This document shows positions 25,164 through 34,264 of a stretch of 64,000 bases of DNA, piece by piece (within the stretch, counting starts at the first letter, position 1; the number at the start of each line of letters is the position of its first letter). The DNA lies in the NCBI RefSeq assembly GCF_024764835.1, contig NZ_JALIGE010000073.1, positions 186,001 through 250,000 of the forward strand, written 5' to 3'. The DNA is from Scandinavium hiltneri. Lineage in GTDB: Bacteria; Pseudomonadota; Gammaproteobacteria; Enterobacterales; Enterobacteriaceae. Position numbers and translations under genes: made by a program. Under the pieces are notes generated by a model that saw nothing but the letters and a program-made list of their open reading frames with translations, made no database searches and was not told the origin of the DNA.

Positions 25164-26567
25164 CTAGCGACTGATTTTCATGCTGCCGACCATCGCTTGT
25201 GGACGTACCCACTCGTCAAACTCGGCGTCGGTGAGATAGCCGAGTTTTAACGCCGAGGCCTTCAGCGTTAGCCCTTCTTTATGGGCTTTTTTGGCAATTT
25301 CTGCCGCTTTATCGTAGCCAATATGGGTATTGAGCGCCGTTACCAACATTAGCGATTCATTCAGCAGCTGATCGATACGTGCCCGGTTTGGCTCGATCCC
25401 CACCGCACAGTGCTCGTTGAAACTTGCCATTCCATCCGCCAGCAGGCGCACCGATTGCAGGAAATTATGAATCACCATCGGGCGATACACATTCAGCTCG
25501 AAATTGCCCGACGCGCCGCCCATATTCACCGCCACATCATTGCCCATTACCTGACAGCACAGCATGGTCATCGCTTCGCACTGCGTCGGGTTCACTTTGC
25601 CTGGCATTATCGAACTGCCAGGTTCATTTTCAGGGATCGACAGCTCACCAATACCACAGCGCGGGCCGGATGCCAGCCAGCGTACATCGTTAGCGATTTT
25701 CATCAACGATGCCGCCAGCCCTTTCAGTGCACCATGGGCGTGAACCAGCGCATCGCAGGTTGCTAACGCTTCGAATTTGTTTGGCGCGGTGATAAACGCC
25801 TGTTGGGTGATTGCCGCCAGTTCATTCGCCACGCGCCTGGCGTATTCCGGATGGGTGTTCAGGCCGGTGCCAACCGCCGTGCCACCCAGCGCCAGTTCGC
25901 TCAAGTGTGGCAGCGTTAAATCGATATGTTTTAGATTGTGTTCCAGCATCGCCACCCAGCCTGAAATCTCCTGCCCGAGCGTCAGCGGTGTGGCGTCCTG
26001 CAAATGGGTACGGCCAATTTTGACGATATCGGCGAAGGCGTGGGATTTTCCGCTCAGGGTCTTTTTCAGTCCCTGTAACTGCGGGATCAGGTTTTCGCGA
26101 ATCGCTATCACCGCCGCAACGTGCATGGCGGTCGGGAATACGTCGTTCGAACTCTGACTTTTGTTCACATCGTCATTAGGATGAACTTTCCGCTCCATGC
26201 CACGCACGCCGCCGAGCAGCTCACTGGCGCGGTTGGCCAGCACTTCGTTCATATTCATGTTGCTCTGCGTACCAGAGCCCGTTTGCCAGATGGCGAGGGG
26301 AAATTCGTCTGCATGTTTGCCCGCCAGCACTTCGTCGGCGGCGCTGACGATAGCATTGGCTTTCTCAGCCGGAAGCAGCTGCAAATCCTGGTTGACCTTG
26401 GCGGCCGCGCGTTTGGTCAGCGCCAGCGCGGCAACCAGCGAGATCGGCATTTTTTCGGTGGATATGCGGAAATGTTCCAGCGAGCGCTGGGTTTGCGCGC
26501 CCCACAGCTTGTCTGCAGGAACCTCAATCGCGCCCATGGAGTCGATCTCGCGGCGTAACGTTGTCAT
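25164..26567 (-). CDS. fumC: Class II fumarate hydratase FumC
   Basis: A 467-residue iron-independent fumarase. The superfamily signature GSSIMPGKVNPTQCE contains the flexible catalytic serine loop, and GSGTQSNMNMNEV and HPNDDVNKSQSSND form the active site. It interconverts fumarate and malate in the TCA cycle and is oxidation-resistant, complementing the iron-sulphur FumA encoded upstream. The start at 26567 (MTTLRREIDSMG) follows CAAGGAGA and gives the E. coli length; an upstream extension would run into the REP element. In E. coli it is induced by SoxRS and iron limitation. Confidence 0.97.
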   Translation of the reverse strand: MTTLRREIDSMGAIEVPADKLWGAQTQRSLEHFRISTEKMPISLVAALALTKRAAAKVNQDLQLLPAEKANAIVSAADEVLAGKHADEFPLAIWQTGSGTQSNMNMNEVLANRASELLGGVRGMERKVHPNDDVNKSQSSNDVFPTAMHVAAVIAIRENLIPQLQGLKKTLSGKSHAFADIVKIGRTHLQDATPLTLGQEISGWVAMLEHNLKHIDLTLPHLSELALGGTAVGTGLNTHPEYARRVANELAAITQQAFITAPNKFEALATCDALVHAHGALKGLAASLMKIANDVRWLASGPRCGIGELSIPENEPGSSIMPGKVNPTQCEAMTMLCCQVMGNDVAVNMGGASGNFELNVYRPMVIHNFLQSVRLLADGMASFNEHCAVGIEPNRARIDQLLNESLMLVTALNTHIGYDKAAEIAKKAHKEGLTLKASALKLGYLTDAEFDEWVRPQAMVGSMKISR

Positions 26568-26628
26568 GACTTTCTCCTTGAAATCAAAGTGAAGGGTTTC
26601 GACGAAGCTCACATGCCGTCCAGAACCT

Positions 26629-26660
26629 GTAGGCCCGATAAGCGCTAGCGCCATCGGGCA
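26629..26660. repeat. REP-like palindromic element between fumA and fumC
   Basis: The arms GCCCGATaagcgc and gcgccATCGGGC form an imperfect hairpin. Closely related copies lie at 36584-36616 and 49524-49554, so this is a dispersed intergenic repeat. Confidence 0.75.
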
Positions 26661-26678
26661 AAACAACAACGACTAAAA

Positions 26679-28325
26679 CTACTTCACGCAGCGGTCGCAC
26701 TGCGACGACTGAATCTGCTGGAAGAAATCGTTACCTTTATCGTCCACCAGGATAAACGCCGGGAAATCTTCAACGTCGATTTTCCAGATGGCTTCCATCC
26801 CCAGTTCCGGGTATTCGACGCACTCAAGGCTCTTGATACTGCCCTGCGCCAGTACGGCTGCCGGGCCACCGATGCTGCCGAGGTAGAACCCGCCGTGTTT
26901 GTGGCACGCGTCAGTCACCTGCTGGCTGCGGTTACCTTTGGCGAGCATGATCATGCTGCCGCCTTCCGCCTGTAATTGGTCGACGTAGGAATCCATACGC
27001 CCGGCGGTGGTTGGGCCGAGAGAGCCCGAGGCATACCCTTCCGGCGTTTTGGCCGGGCCTGCGTAGTAAATCGGGTGATCTTTCACGTACTGCGGCAGAC
27101 CTTCGCCGTTGTCCATGCGCTCTTTGAGTTTCGCATGGGCGATGTCGCGGGCCACAATAATGGTGCCGTTTAGCGACAGACGGGTGGAAACCGGGAAGTC
27201 AGAAAGCTGGGCGAGGATCTCTTTCATCGGACGGTTGAGATCGATTTTTACCGCTTCGCCTTCTCCGGCATTGCGCAATGCCTCAGGAATATACTTGCCC
27301 GGATTGTGTTCCAGCTTCTCAATCCACACGCCTTCGCGGTTGATTTTCGCTTTGATATTGCGGTCTGCTGAACAGGATACGCCCATTCCCACCGGACACG
27401 ATGCACCGTGACGCGGCAGGCGCACCACGCGAATGTCGTGGGCGAAGTATTTTCCGCCGAACTGCGCACCGAGGCCGAGGTTTTGCGCTTCAAGCAGTAA
27501 TTCCTGCTCAAGCTGGATGTCACGGAACGCCTGGCCGTGCTCGTTACCTTCGGTCGGCAGGCCGTCGTAGTATTTAGTCGACGCCAGTTTAACCGTTTTC
27601 AGCGTCGCTTCTGCGGACGTACCGCCAATCACAAACGCGATGTGATACGGCGGGCACGCTGCGGTGCCGAGCGTACGCATTTTCTCGACCAGATAACCTT
27701 TCAACTTCGCCGGGGTGATCAGCGCTTTGGTTTCCTGATACAGATAGGTTTTGTTGGCGGAACCGCCGCCCTTGGCGATGCACAGGAACTTGTACTCTTC
27801 GCCGTCGACGCTGTAGAGATCAATCTGCGCAGGCAAGTTGGTGCCAGTGTTGACCTCTTTATACATGTCCAGCGGTGCGTTCTGTGAATAGCGCAGGTTG
27901 TCTTCGATGTAGGTGTCATACACGCCACGGGCCAGTGCCGCGTCATCGCCACCGCCAGTCCAGACGCGCTGGCCTTTTTTACCGACGATGATCGCCGTGC
28001 CGGTGTCCTGGCAGGTCGGCAGAATACCTTTCGCCGCGATATCAGAGTTGCGCAGGAACTGTAGCGCTACGTATTTATCGTTTTCGCTGGCTTCCGGGTC
28101 ATTCAGAATATCGGCGACCTGCTGCTGATGCGCCGGGCGCAGCATAAAGGAGGCATCGTGGAACGCGTGTTTGGCCAGCAGCGTGAGCGCCTGCGGGTCG
28201 ACTTTAAGGATTTCCTGACCTTCAAATTCGGTAACAGAGACGTGGTCTTTACTGAGGAGATAATATTCGGTGTCATCCTTTTTCAGAGGAAAAGGGTCCT
28301 GATAGATAAAGGGTTTGTTCGACAT
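26679..28325 (-). CDS. fumA: Class I fumarate hydratase FumA
   Basis: A 548-residue [4Fe-4S] fumarase of E. coli FumA/FumB type. Cysteines for the cluster are visible in LPTCQDTGTAI (about residue 105), in the SCPVGMGVSC region (about 315) and near GTAACPP. It catalyses fumarate to malate in the aerobic TCA cycle and is oxygen- and iron-sensitive. Sequence alone does not fully separate FumA from FumB, but the position next to fumC and manA is that of fumA. A REP element separates it from fumC; readthrough into fumC is likely as in E. coli. Confidence 0.96.
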   Translation of the reverse strand: MSNKPFIYQDPFPLKKDDTEYYLLSKDHVSVTEFEGQEILKVDPQALTLLAKHAFHDASFMLRPAHQQQVADILNDPEASENDKYVALQFLRNSDIAAKGILPTCQDTGTAIIVGKKGQRVWTGGGDDAALARGVYDTYIEDNLRYSQNAPLDMYKEVNTGTNLPAQIDLYSVDGEEYKFLCIAKGGGSANKTYLYQETKALITPAKLKGYLVEKMRTLGTAACPPYHIAFVIGGTSAEATLKTVKLASTKYYDGLPTEGNEHGQAFRDIQLEQELLLEAQNLGLGAQFGGKYFAHDIRVVRLPRHGASCPVGMGVSCSADRNIKAKINREGVWIEKLEHNPGKYIPEALRNAGEGEAVKIDLNRPMKEILAQLSDFPVSTRLSLNGTIIVARDIAHAKLKERMDNGEGLPQYVKDHPIYYAGPAKTPEGYASGSLGPTTAGRMDSYVDQLQAEGGSMIMLAKGNRSQQVTDACHKHGGFYLGSIGGPAAVLAQGSIKSLECVEYPELGMEAIWKIDVEDFPAFILVDDKGNDFFQQIQSSQCDRCVK

Positions 28326-28525
28326 TGTACTCTCACTTACGACGTTGGCTGATTAATTCACGGGTCAGTTTTCCATAGACCCTGGGAAAAGCGAGTCCGC
28401 ATATCCTACACAACTTTTTAACAAAAACTGAGACTAGTACGACTTTTTCCCTGAGAAGGTTACTTCTGTGCGGTTTATTGGTTTAATACGAACAGATAAT
28501 TTCCTTATGAATACAGGGCTTGATA

Positions 28526-29704
28526 ATGCAAAAACTCATCAACTCAGTGCAGAACTATGCCTGGGGTAGTAAAACTGCGTTAACGGAACTCTACGGTATC
28601 GCCAACCCGGACAACCTGCCAATGGCAGAACTCTGGATGGGTGCGCATCCGAAGAGCAGCTCAAAGATAACCGACGCCAGCGGCCAGGTCCGCAGTTTGC
28701 GTGACGTTATCGACGCCGATAAAGCCGCACTGCTGGGGAAAAACGTTGCCGACCGTTTCGGTGAACTGCCGTTCTTGTTTAAAGTGCTGTGCGCCGATAA
28801 CCCGCTCTCGATTCAGGTTCACCCGAATAAGAAAGCGTCCGAAGACGGCTTTGCCAAAGAGAACGCCGCGGGTATTCCGCTGGACGCAGCCGAGCGTAAC
28901 TACAAAGATCCGAACCACAAACCGGAGCTGGTGTTTGCTCTCACCCCGTTCCTGGCGATGAACGCTTTCCGCGAGTTTTCTGACATCGTCTCTCTGCTGC
29001 AGCCGGTTTCTGGGGCGCACACCTCTATCGCCCATTTCCTGCAAGAGCCGAGCGCCGAGCGTTTGAGCCAGCTGTTCGCCAGCCTGCTGAATATGCAGGG
29101 CGAGGAAAAATCCCGTGCTCTGGCCGTACTCAAAGCCGCACTCAACAGCCAGCAGGGCGAACCGTGGGAAACCATTCGCTTTATCGCTCAGTTCTACCCG
29201 GACGACAGCGGTCTGTTCTCGCCGCTGCTGCTGAACGTGGTGAAACTCAATCCAGGCGACGCGATGTTCCTGTTTGCAGAAACCCCACACGCTTACTTGC
29301 AGGGTGTGGCGCTGGAAGTGATGGCGAACTCCGATAACGTACTTCGTGCGGGTCTGACGCCGAAATACATCGACATCCCGGAACTGGTGGCGAACGTGAA
29401 ATTCACGCCGAAACCGGCGGCCGAACTGCTGACGCAGCCGGCTAAAAACGGCTCTGAGCTTGATTTCCCGATCCCGGTCGACGATTTTGCTTTCTCTTTG
29501 CACGACCTGAGCACGGCGGGTGCCGACGTTGCTCAGCAGAGCGCTGCGATCCTGTTTTGTGTTGAAGGTGAAGCCGTATTGCGTAAAGGTGAACAGCAGC
29601 TGGTGCTGAAGCCTGGCGAGTCCGCTTTTGTCTCCGCCAACGACTCGCCGGTTAATCTGAGCGGCGTCGGCCGTGTCGCGCGGGTTTTTAATAAGCTCAA
29701 GTAA
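28526..29704 (+). CDS. manA: Mannose-6-phosphate isomerase, class I
   Basis: A 392-residue zinc enzyme interconverting mannose-6-phosphate and fructose-6-phosphate. Zinc-site motifs are present: IQVHPNK (about 96-102), and the KPELVFALTPF and ETPHAYLQG blocks of the cupin fold. It starts at ATG 28526 (MQKLINSVQNYAWGS), matching E. coli; an in-frame TTG two codons earlier is unnecessary. Divergent from fumA across about 200 bp. Confidence 0.97.
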   Translation: MQKLINSVQNYAWGSKTALTELYGIANPDNLPMAELWMGAHPKSSSKITDASGQVRSLRDVIDADKAALLGKNVADRFGELPFLFKVLCADNPLSIQVHPNKKASEDGFAKENAAGIPLDAAERNYKDPNHKPELVFALTPFLAMNAFREFSDIVSLLQPVSGAHTSIAHFLQEPSAERLSQLFASLLNMQGEEKSRALAVLKAALNSQQGEPWETIRFIAQFYPDDSGLFSPLLLNVVKLNPGDAMFLFAETPHAYLQGVALEVMANSDNVLRAGLTPKYIDIPELVANVKFTPKPAAELLTQPAKNGSELDFPIPVDDFAFSLHDLSTAGADVAQQSAAILFCVEGEAVLRKGEQQLVLKPGESAFVSANDSPVNLSGVGRVARVFNKLK

Positions 29705-29756
29705 ATACTGAAGATCGGGGCAACTCTTGCTAAGCTTGAGGCAGCCTAACGACATC

Positions 29757-29785
29757 ACAGGCGGACGATTCCGCCTGTTTTTATT
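29757..29785 (+). terminator. Terminator of manA
   Basis: ACAGGCGG and CCGCCTGT pair across a six-base loop and are followed by TTTTTATTTT; it lies just before ydgA. Confidence 0.85.
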
Positions 29786-29800
29786 TTATGGACAAACGCT

Positions 29801-31372
29801 ATGAAAAAATCGCTGGTTGCAGTTGGAATTATTGTGGCTTTAGGAGTGGTGTGGACCGGGGGATCCTGGTACACCGGTAAACAGCTGGAAGGCCGTCTGG
29901 CCGATATGGTTGCGCAGACCAATGCGCAGCTCGCAAGCACCGCGCCAGAAGCCGGTATTCAGCTGGCCTATCAAAACTACCAGCGCGGCGTGTTCAGCAG
30001 CCATCTTCAGATGGTGGTTAAACCGGTAGACGGCGCGAAAAGCAGCTGGCTGAAACCCGGTCAGACCATTGTACTGGATGAAAACGTGTCTCACGGTCCG
30101 TTCCCAATAGCATCGCTAAAAACCTTTAACCTCGCCCCGGCGATGGCGACCGTTGAGTCAAAACTGGTGAACAATGAGGCCAGTAAGCACCTGTTCGAAC
30201 TGGCGAAAGGTCAGTCACCGTTTGATATCAGCACCCGCATCAGCTATGCCGGCGACACCCGCTCCGACATCAGCCTTAAACCATTAAATTATGAAAAAGG
30301 CGAAGAGAAAGTCGCCTTCAGCGGCGGTGAATTCCAGCTTGATGCAGACCGCGATGGCAACGCTTTCGCTCTGAACGGCGACATGGAAAACGGCGTGATT
30401 AACGCGGTTAACGAATACAACCAGAAAGTACAGGTCACCTTCAACAACCTGAAAACCAGCGGCGACAGCAAGCTCACCAGCTTCTCAGAACGCATCGGCA
30501 ATCAAAAATTGACGCTGGATAAAATGGCGATTTCCGTGGAAGGCAAAGAGTTGGCCCTGCTCGACGGCATGACCATCGACGGTAAATCCAACCTGTCGAA
30601 AGACGGTAAAACCATCGACGCGACGCTTGACTACGCGCTCAACAGCCTGAAGCTTCAGGGTCAGGACATGGGCAGCAGCAAACTGGCGCTGAAAATTGGT
30701 CAGATTGACGGCCAGGCGTGGCACCAGTTCAGCCAGCAGTACAACGGTCAGGTTCAGGCCCTGCTTGCGCAGCCTGGCGTGATGGATAATCCGGAAGTGT
30801 ATCAGCAAAAAGTGACCGAAGCGTTCTTCGGCGCCCTGCCGCTGCTGCTGAAAGGCGAGCCAGTGATTACCGTGGCACCGCTGAGCTGGAAAAACAGCAA
30901 AGGCGAAACCACCTTTAATCTGTCACTGTTCCTGAAAGATCCGTCCCAGGCGACCATCGCTCCGCAGACGCTGGCGCAAGAAGTCGATCGCAGCGTGAAA
31001 TCGCTCGACAGCAAACTGGTCATCCCAATGGATATGGCGACCGAGTTTATGACTCAGGTAGCGCGTCTGGAAGGTTATCAGCAGGCTGATGCCGAGAAGC
31101 TGGCAAGCCAGCAGGTGAAAGGCCTGGCGGCGATGGGTCAGATGTTCCGCATCACCACCCAACAGGACAACAACATTCAGTCCAGCCTGCAATATTCGAA
31201 CGGTCAGGTCTCCCTCAACGGACAGAAAATGCCACTGGCTGATTTTGTCGGGATGTTCGGCGTGCCGGATGTGGCTATTCCAGCGCCGCAGAGTGACGCT
31301 CCAGCCCCTGAACCACAGGGTCAAGAAGCACCTGCACCGGAAGACGCAACCCCGGCCATCGCGCCAAACTGA
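29801..31372 (+). CDS. ydgA: DUF945 family protein YdgA
   Basis: A 523-residue protein with one N-terminal membrane or signal segment (about 5-24), then a long periplasmic DUF945 region. The family (YdgA, YihF) has no established function; YdgA has been found in the inner-membrane proteome. The product is about 20 residues longer than E. coli YdgA because of a Pro/Ala/Glu-rich C-terminal tail (from about 488) resembling a disordered linker. Monocistronic between two terminators. Confidence 0.92.
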   Translation: MKKSLVAVGIIVALGVVWTGGSWYTGKQLEGRLADMVAQTNAQLASTAPEAGIQLAYQNYQRGVFSSHLQMVVKPVDGAKSSWLKPGQTIVLDENVSHGPFPIASLKTFNLAPAMATVESKLVNNEASKHLFELAKGQSPFDISTRISYAGDTRSDISLKPLNYEKGEEKVAFSGGEFQLDADRDGNAFALNGDMENGVINAVNEYNQKVQVTFNNLKTSGDSKLTSFSERIGNQKLTLDKMAISVEGKELALLDGMTIDGKSNLSKDGKTIDATLDYALNSLKLQGQDMGSSKLALKIGQIDGQAWHQFSQQYNGQVQALLAQPGVMDNPEVYQQKVTEAFFGALPLLLKGEPVITVAPLSWKNSKGETTFNLSLFLKDPSQATIAPQTLAQEVDRSVKSLDSKLVIPMDMATEFMTQVARLEGYQQADAEKLASQQVKGLAAMGQMFRITTQQDNNIQSSLQYSNGQVSLNGQKMPLADFVGMFGVPDVAIPAPQSDAPAPEPQGQEAPAPEDATPAIAPN

Positions 31373-31374
31373 TA

Positions 31375-31404
31375 AAAGAACCGGCAGCCCTGCTGCCGGT
31401 TTTA
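31375..31404. terminator. Bidirectional terminator between ydgA and malI
   Basis: AACCGGCAGC and GCTGCCGGTT form a stem with a very short loop, A-rich on the left and TTTTA on the right. It overlaps the last codon of malI by a few bases and serves both converging genes. Confidence 0.88.
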
Positions 31405-32427
31405 TTGCTGTTTGACCAGCCGCGGCGGCATAATCTGATTACGTGCCGTACTCTTTCTGTCTTCGATTCGCTGTAGCATTCTTTCCGCCACGCTTTTTCC
31501 CATTTCCCGGGCCGGGGTTATCACCCAACTCATCGGGGCATCATCGAGATCTTTTTCCGGTACATCAGCAAACGCCGCTAACGCAACCCGTTTATCGTAG
31601 TAATCGACCGCATGCTCGCCACTCTGCCAGCCTGCACGCATCAACCCCAGCCACGCGCCCATCGCTACCACGTTGTTGTAACACACCACTGCGGTGATGG
31701 TTGGATTATGCCTAAGGAGCTGTGTCAGCGCCTGTGACGCCTGTTTCTGGCTGGTTTCGCACTCAACGACCCATTCGCTGTGGAACGGTAAACCAAATTT
31801 CAGCAGCGTGGCGCAATAACCCCCGACGCGCTCCGCACGGGTTAACGACGCGCTCAGCCCCCCGAGCCAGGCGATGCGCTGGTGTCCACGTCGGATAAGA
31901 TGTTCGGTTATCATTTGCGCCGCCTGCATGTTGTCAGGCCGGATTAAATCCACGTCATCGAGATAGCTTGCCCTGGAGGCGAAAACTAACGGCACCCCGC
32001 TTTCATCGGCTTTGTCACGCAACTCCATGCCCTGGTCCACCGAACCGGCGATCACCACGCCGTCCACACCCTGCGACACCAGGGTCGCGAAGCGCTGAAG
32101 CATATGTTCGCCCTTCTTCCCTCCCTGGGTGAGAAACACCATTTTGCCTTGCGATTCGAGAGCGTCGATAAGCCCGGCGGCCAGCTCGGCGTAAAAGGGT
32201 GAACTGAGATCGCCGACAATCAGTCCGATAACCCCCGTTTGACCGCCGCGCAGCGATGCCGCCTGACGGTTACGTACAAATCCGAGATGTTCAATCGCCT
32301 GACTGACGCGCTCACCCGTGGCGGTAGAAATACGCCCTTTGCCACTTAACACCAGCGAAACGGTGGCGACCGACACCCCCGCAGCATGCGCGACATCGTT
32401 AATGGTGACTTTTTTTGCAATGGCCAT
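31402..32427 (-). CDS. malI: LacI-family repressor MalI of malXY
   Basis: A 341-residue LacI/GalR repressor. The N-terminal helix-turn-helix with hinge (TINDVAHAAGVSVATVSLVLSG cut to its start TINDVAHAAGVS) is followed by a periplasmic-binding-like effector domain (about 65-335). MalI represses malX and malY and its own gene through GATAAAACGTTTTATC operators, both present in the divergent region. The natural inducer is unknown. Confidence 0.95.
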   Translation of the reverse strand: MAIAKKVTINDVAHAAGVSVATVSLVLSGKGRISTATGERVSQAIEHLGFVRNRQAASLRGGQTGVIGLIVGDLSSPFYAELAAGLIDALESQGKMVFLTQGGKKGEHMLQRFATLVSQGVDGVVIAGSVDQGMELRDKADESGVPLVFASRASYLDDVDLIRPDNMQAAQMITEHLIRRGHQRIAWLGGLSASLTRAERVGGYCATLLKFGLPFHSEWVVECETSQKQASQALTQLLRHNPTITAVVCYNNVVAMGAWLGLMRAGWQSGEHAVDYYDKRVALAAFADVPEKDLDDAPMSWVITPAREMGKSVAERMLQRIEDRKSTARNQIMPPRLVKQQ

Positions 32428-32452
32428 GCGCCGCTTGCCACTCCTGTGTAGC

Positions 32453-32468
32453 GATAAAACGTTTTATC
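32453..32468. promoter_or_regulatory. MalI operator at the malI promoter
   Basis: GATAAAACGTTTTATC, a perfect 16-bp palindrome, 26 bp before the malI start. This is the known MalI operator sequence. Confidence 0.92.
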
Positions 32469-32506
32469 AATGGGTTATATTTATAAACCTTATCAGAGTT
32501 TGATTG

Positions 32507-32522
32507 TGTGATTTACCTCGCA
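32507..32522 (+). promoter_or_regulatory. CRP site of the malX promoter
   Basis: TGTGA-TTTACC-TCGCA has one mismatch to the CRP consensus TGTGA-N6-TCACA and lies between the two MalI operators. In E. coli CRP activates malXY from this region. Confidence 0.75.
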
Positions 32523-32531
32523 CTAAAAAAA

Positions 32532-32547
32532 GGTAAAACGTTTTATC
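32532..32547. promoter_or_regulatory. MalI operator at the malX promoter
   Basis: GGTAAAACGTTTTATC, one base from the perfect palindrome, 53 bp before malX and 10 bp past the CRP site. Confidence 0.9.
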
Positions 32548-32600
32548 TTTCCGCTGCATTCTACAACACCAACAGCAATCTCAGGACAAGGAGTCGTTAT

Positions 32601-34193
32601 ATGACGGCGAAAGCAGCACCAAAAATCACCCTCTGGGAATTTTTCCAGCAATTGGGTAAAACCTTCATGCTGCCAGTGGCACTACTCTCTTTCTGCGGGA
32701 TCATGATGGGGATCGGCAGCTCGCTGAGCAGCCATGACGTCACCACGCTGCTGCCGTGGCTGGATACCCCTTTCCTGCAGGCCATTTTCATCTGGATGGG
32801 TAAAGTCGGTTCGTTCGCCTTCAGCTTCCTGCCGGTGATGTTCTGTATCGCAATCCCACTGGGACTGGCGCGTGATAACAAAGGCGTTGCGGCCTTTGCC
32901 GGTTTTGTTGGCTTCGCGGTGATGAACCTCGGCGTTAACTTCTGGCTGACGGCGCAAGGCATTCTGCCGACAACGGATGCCGCCATTCTGAAAGCCAACA
33001 ACATCCAGAACGTGATTGGTATTCAGTCGATTGATACCGGTATTCTCGGCGCGGTTATCTGCGGCATTATCGTCTGGATGCTGCACGAGCGTTTCCATAC
33101 CATTCGCCTGCCGGATGCGCTGGCATTCTTCGGCGGCACCCGTTTCGTGCCGATCATCACTACCGTGGTGCTCGGCCTGGTAGGACTTGTCATTCCATTG
33201 ATTTGGCCTGTGTTCGCAAAAGGCATCAACGCCCTCGGCTACGTGATTAACGAAGCCGGTGAGTTTGGTCCGATGATCTTCGGCACCGGCGAGCGTCTGC
33301 TGCTGCCATTCGGCCTGCACCACATTCTTGTCGCACTGATCCGCTTCTCTGAAGCCGGCGGCACCATGGACGTTTGCGGTCATTCAGTGAGCGGCGCGCT
33401 GACTATCTTCCAGGCGCAGCTGAGCTGCCCGACCACACAAGGCTTCTCCGAAAGCGCAACCCGCTTCCTGTCACAGGGCAAAATGCCAGCCTTCCTCGGC
33501 GGCCTGCCGGGTGCTGCACTGGCGATGTACCACTGCGCACGTCCGGAAAACCGTCATAAAATTAAAGGCCTGCTGATCTCCGGCGTGGTTGCCTGCGTTG
33601 TGGGCGGCACCACAGAACCGCTGGAATTCCTGTTCCTGTTCGTGGCTCCGGTACTGTATGTCATCCACGCCCTGTTAACCGGCCTTGGCTTCACCGTGAT
33701 GGCGGTATTGGGTGTGACCATCGGTAATACCGACGGCAACATCATCGACTTCGTGGTATTTGGGATCCTGCACGGTCTGGCGACCAAGTGGTATCTGGTG
33801 CCGGTGGTGGCAATCATCTGGTTCGTTACCTACTACGCTATCTTCCGCTTCGCTATCACCCGCTTTAACCTCAAAACGCCGGGTCGTGATATCGAAACGG
33901 CATCCAGCGTGGAAAAAGCAATGACAGGCACTATCGGTAAATCGGGCTACAACGTTCCGGCTATTCTGGCGGCACTCGGCGGCGCGGATAACATCACTAA
34001 CCTGGATAACTGTCTGACCCGTCTTCGTCTGTCGGTTGACGACATGACCAAAGTCGACGTTGAAGCTTTAAAAGCGAACCGTGCCATCGGGGTGGTCCAG
34101 CTGAACCAGCACAGTCTGCAGGTCGTGATTGGCCCGCAGGTGCAATCGGTGAAAGATGAAATGGCGACACTGATGCACAGCGTCGAGGCGTAA
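32601..34193 (+). CDS. malX: PTS maltose/glucose-type IICB component MalX
   Basis: A 530-residue fused permease and EIIB of the glucose PTS family. The membrane IIC domain (about 1-400) shows GTGERLLLPFGLHHI and the GGTTEPLEFLF motif; the IIB domain (about 450-530) has the phosphorylated Cys471 in LDNCLTRLRLS. E. coli MalX can move glucose and maltose when derepressed; the physiological substrate is unknown. Start at 32601 follows ACAAGGAG and gives the E. coli length. First gene of malXY. Confidence 0.95.
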   Translation: MTAKAAPKITLWEFFQQLGKTFMLPVALLSFCGIMMGIGSSLSSHDVTTLLPWLDTPFLQAIFIWMGKVGSFAFSFLPVMFCIAIPLGLARDNKGVAAFAGFVGFAVMNLGVNFWLTAQGILPTTDAAILKANNIQNVIGIQSIDTGILGAVICGIIVWMLHERFHTIRLPDALAFFGGTRFVPIITTVVLGLVGLVIPLIWPVFAKGINALGYVINEAGEFGPMIFGTGERLLLPFGLHHILVALIRFSEAGGTMDVCGHSVSGALTIFQAQLSCPTTQGFSESATRFLSQGKMPAFLGGLPGAALAMYHCARPENRHKIKGLLISGVVACVVGGTTEPLEFLFLFVAPVLYVIHALLTGLGFTVMAVLGVTIGNTDGNIIDFVVFGILHGLATKWYLVPVVAIIWFVTYYAIFRFAITRFNLKTPGRDIETASSVEKAMTGTIGKSGYNVPAILAALGGADNITNLDNCLTRLRLSVDDMTKVDVEALKANRAIGVVQLNQHSLQVVIGPQVQSVKDEMATLMHSVEA

Positions 34194-34202
34194 ATCTCCT
34201 TT

Positions 34203-34223
34203 CCCCCTTCGCCCTGAAGGGGG
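34203..34223 (+). terminator. Intercistronic hairpin malX-malY
   Basis: CCCCCTTC-GCCCT-GAAGGGGG is a strong stem without a downstream T run. It is more likely an mRNA-stabilising or attenuating element than a full terminator. Confidence 0.5.
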
Positions 34224-34264
34224 ACAATGTTTCCTTACCCGTTTTGACCGAAATGGAGTTTCCG

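Noticed and set aside
28661..29758. 365-codon minus-strand open frame
   Set aside because: Antisense shadow of manA with His/Arg/Gln-rich composition typical of such shadows.
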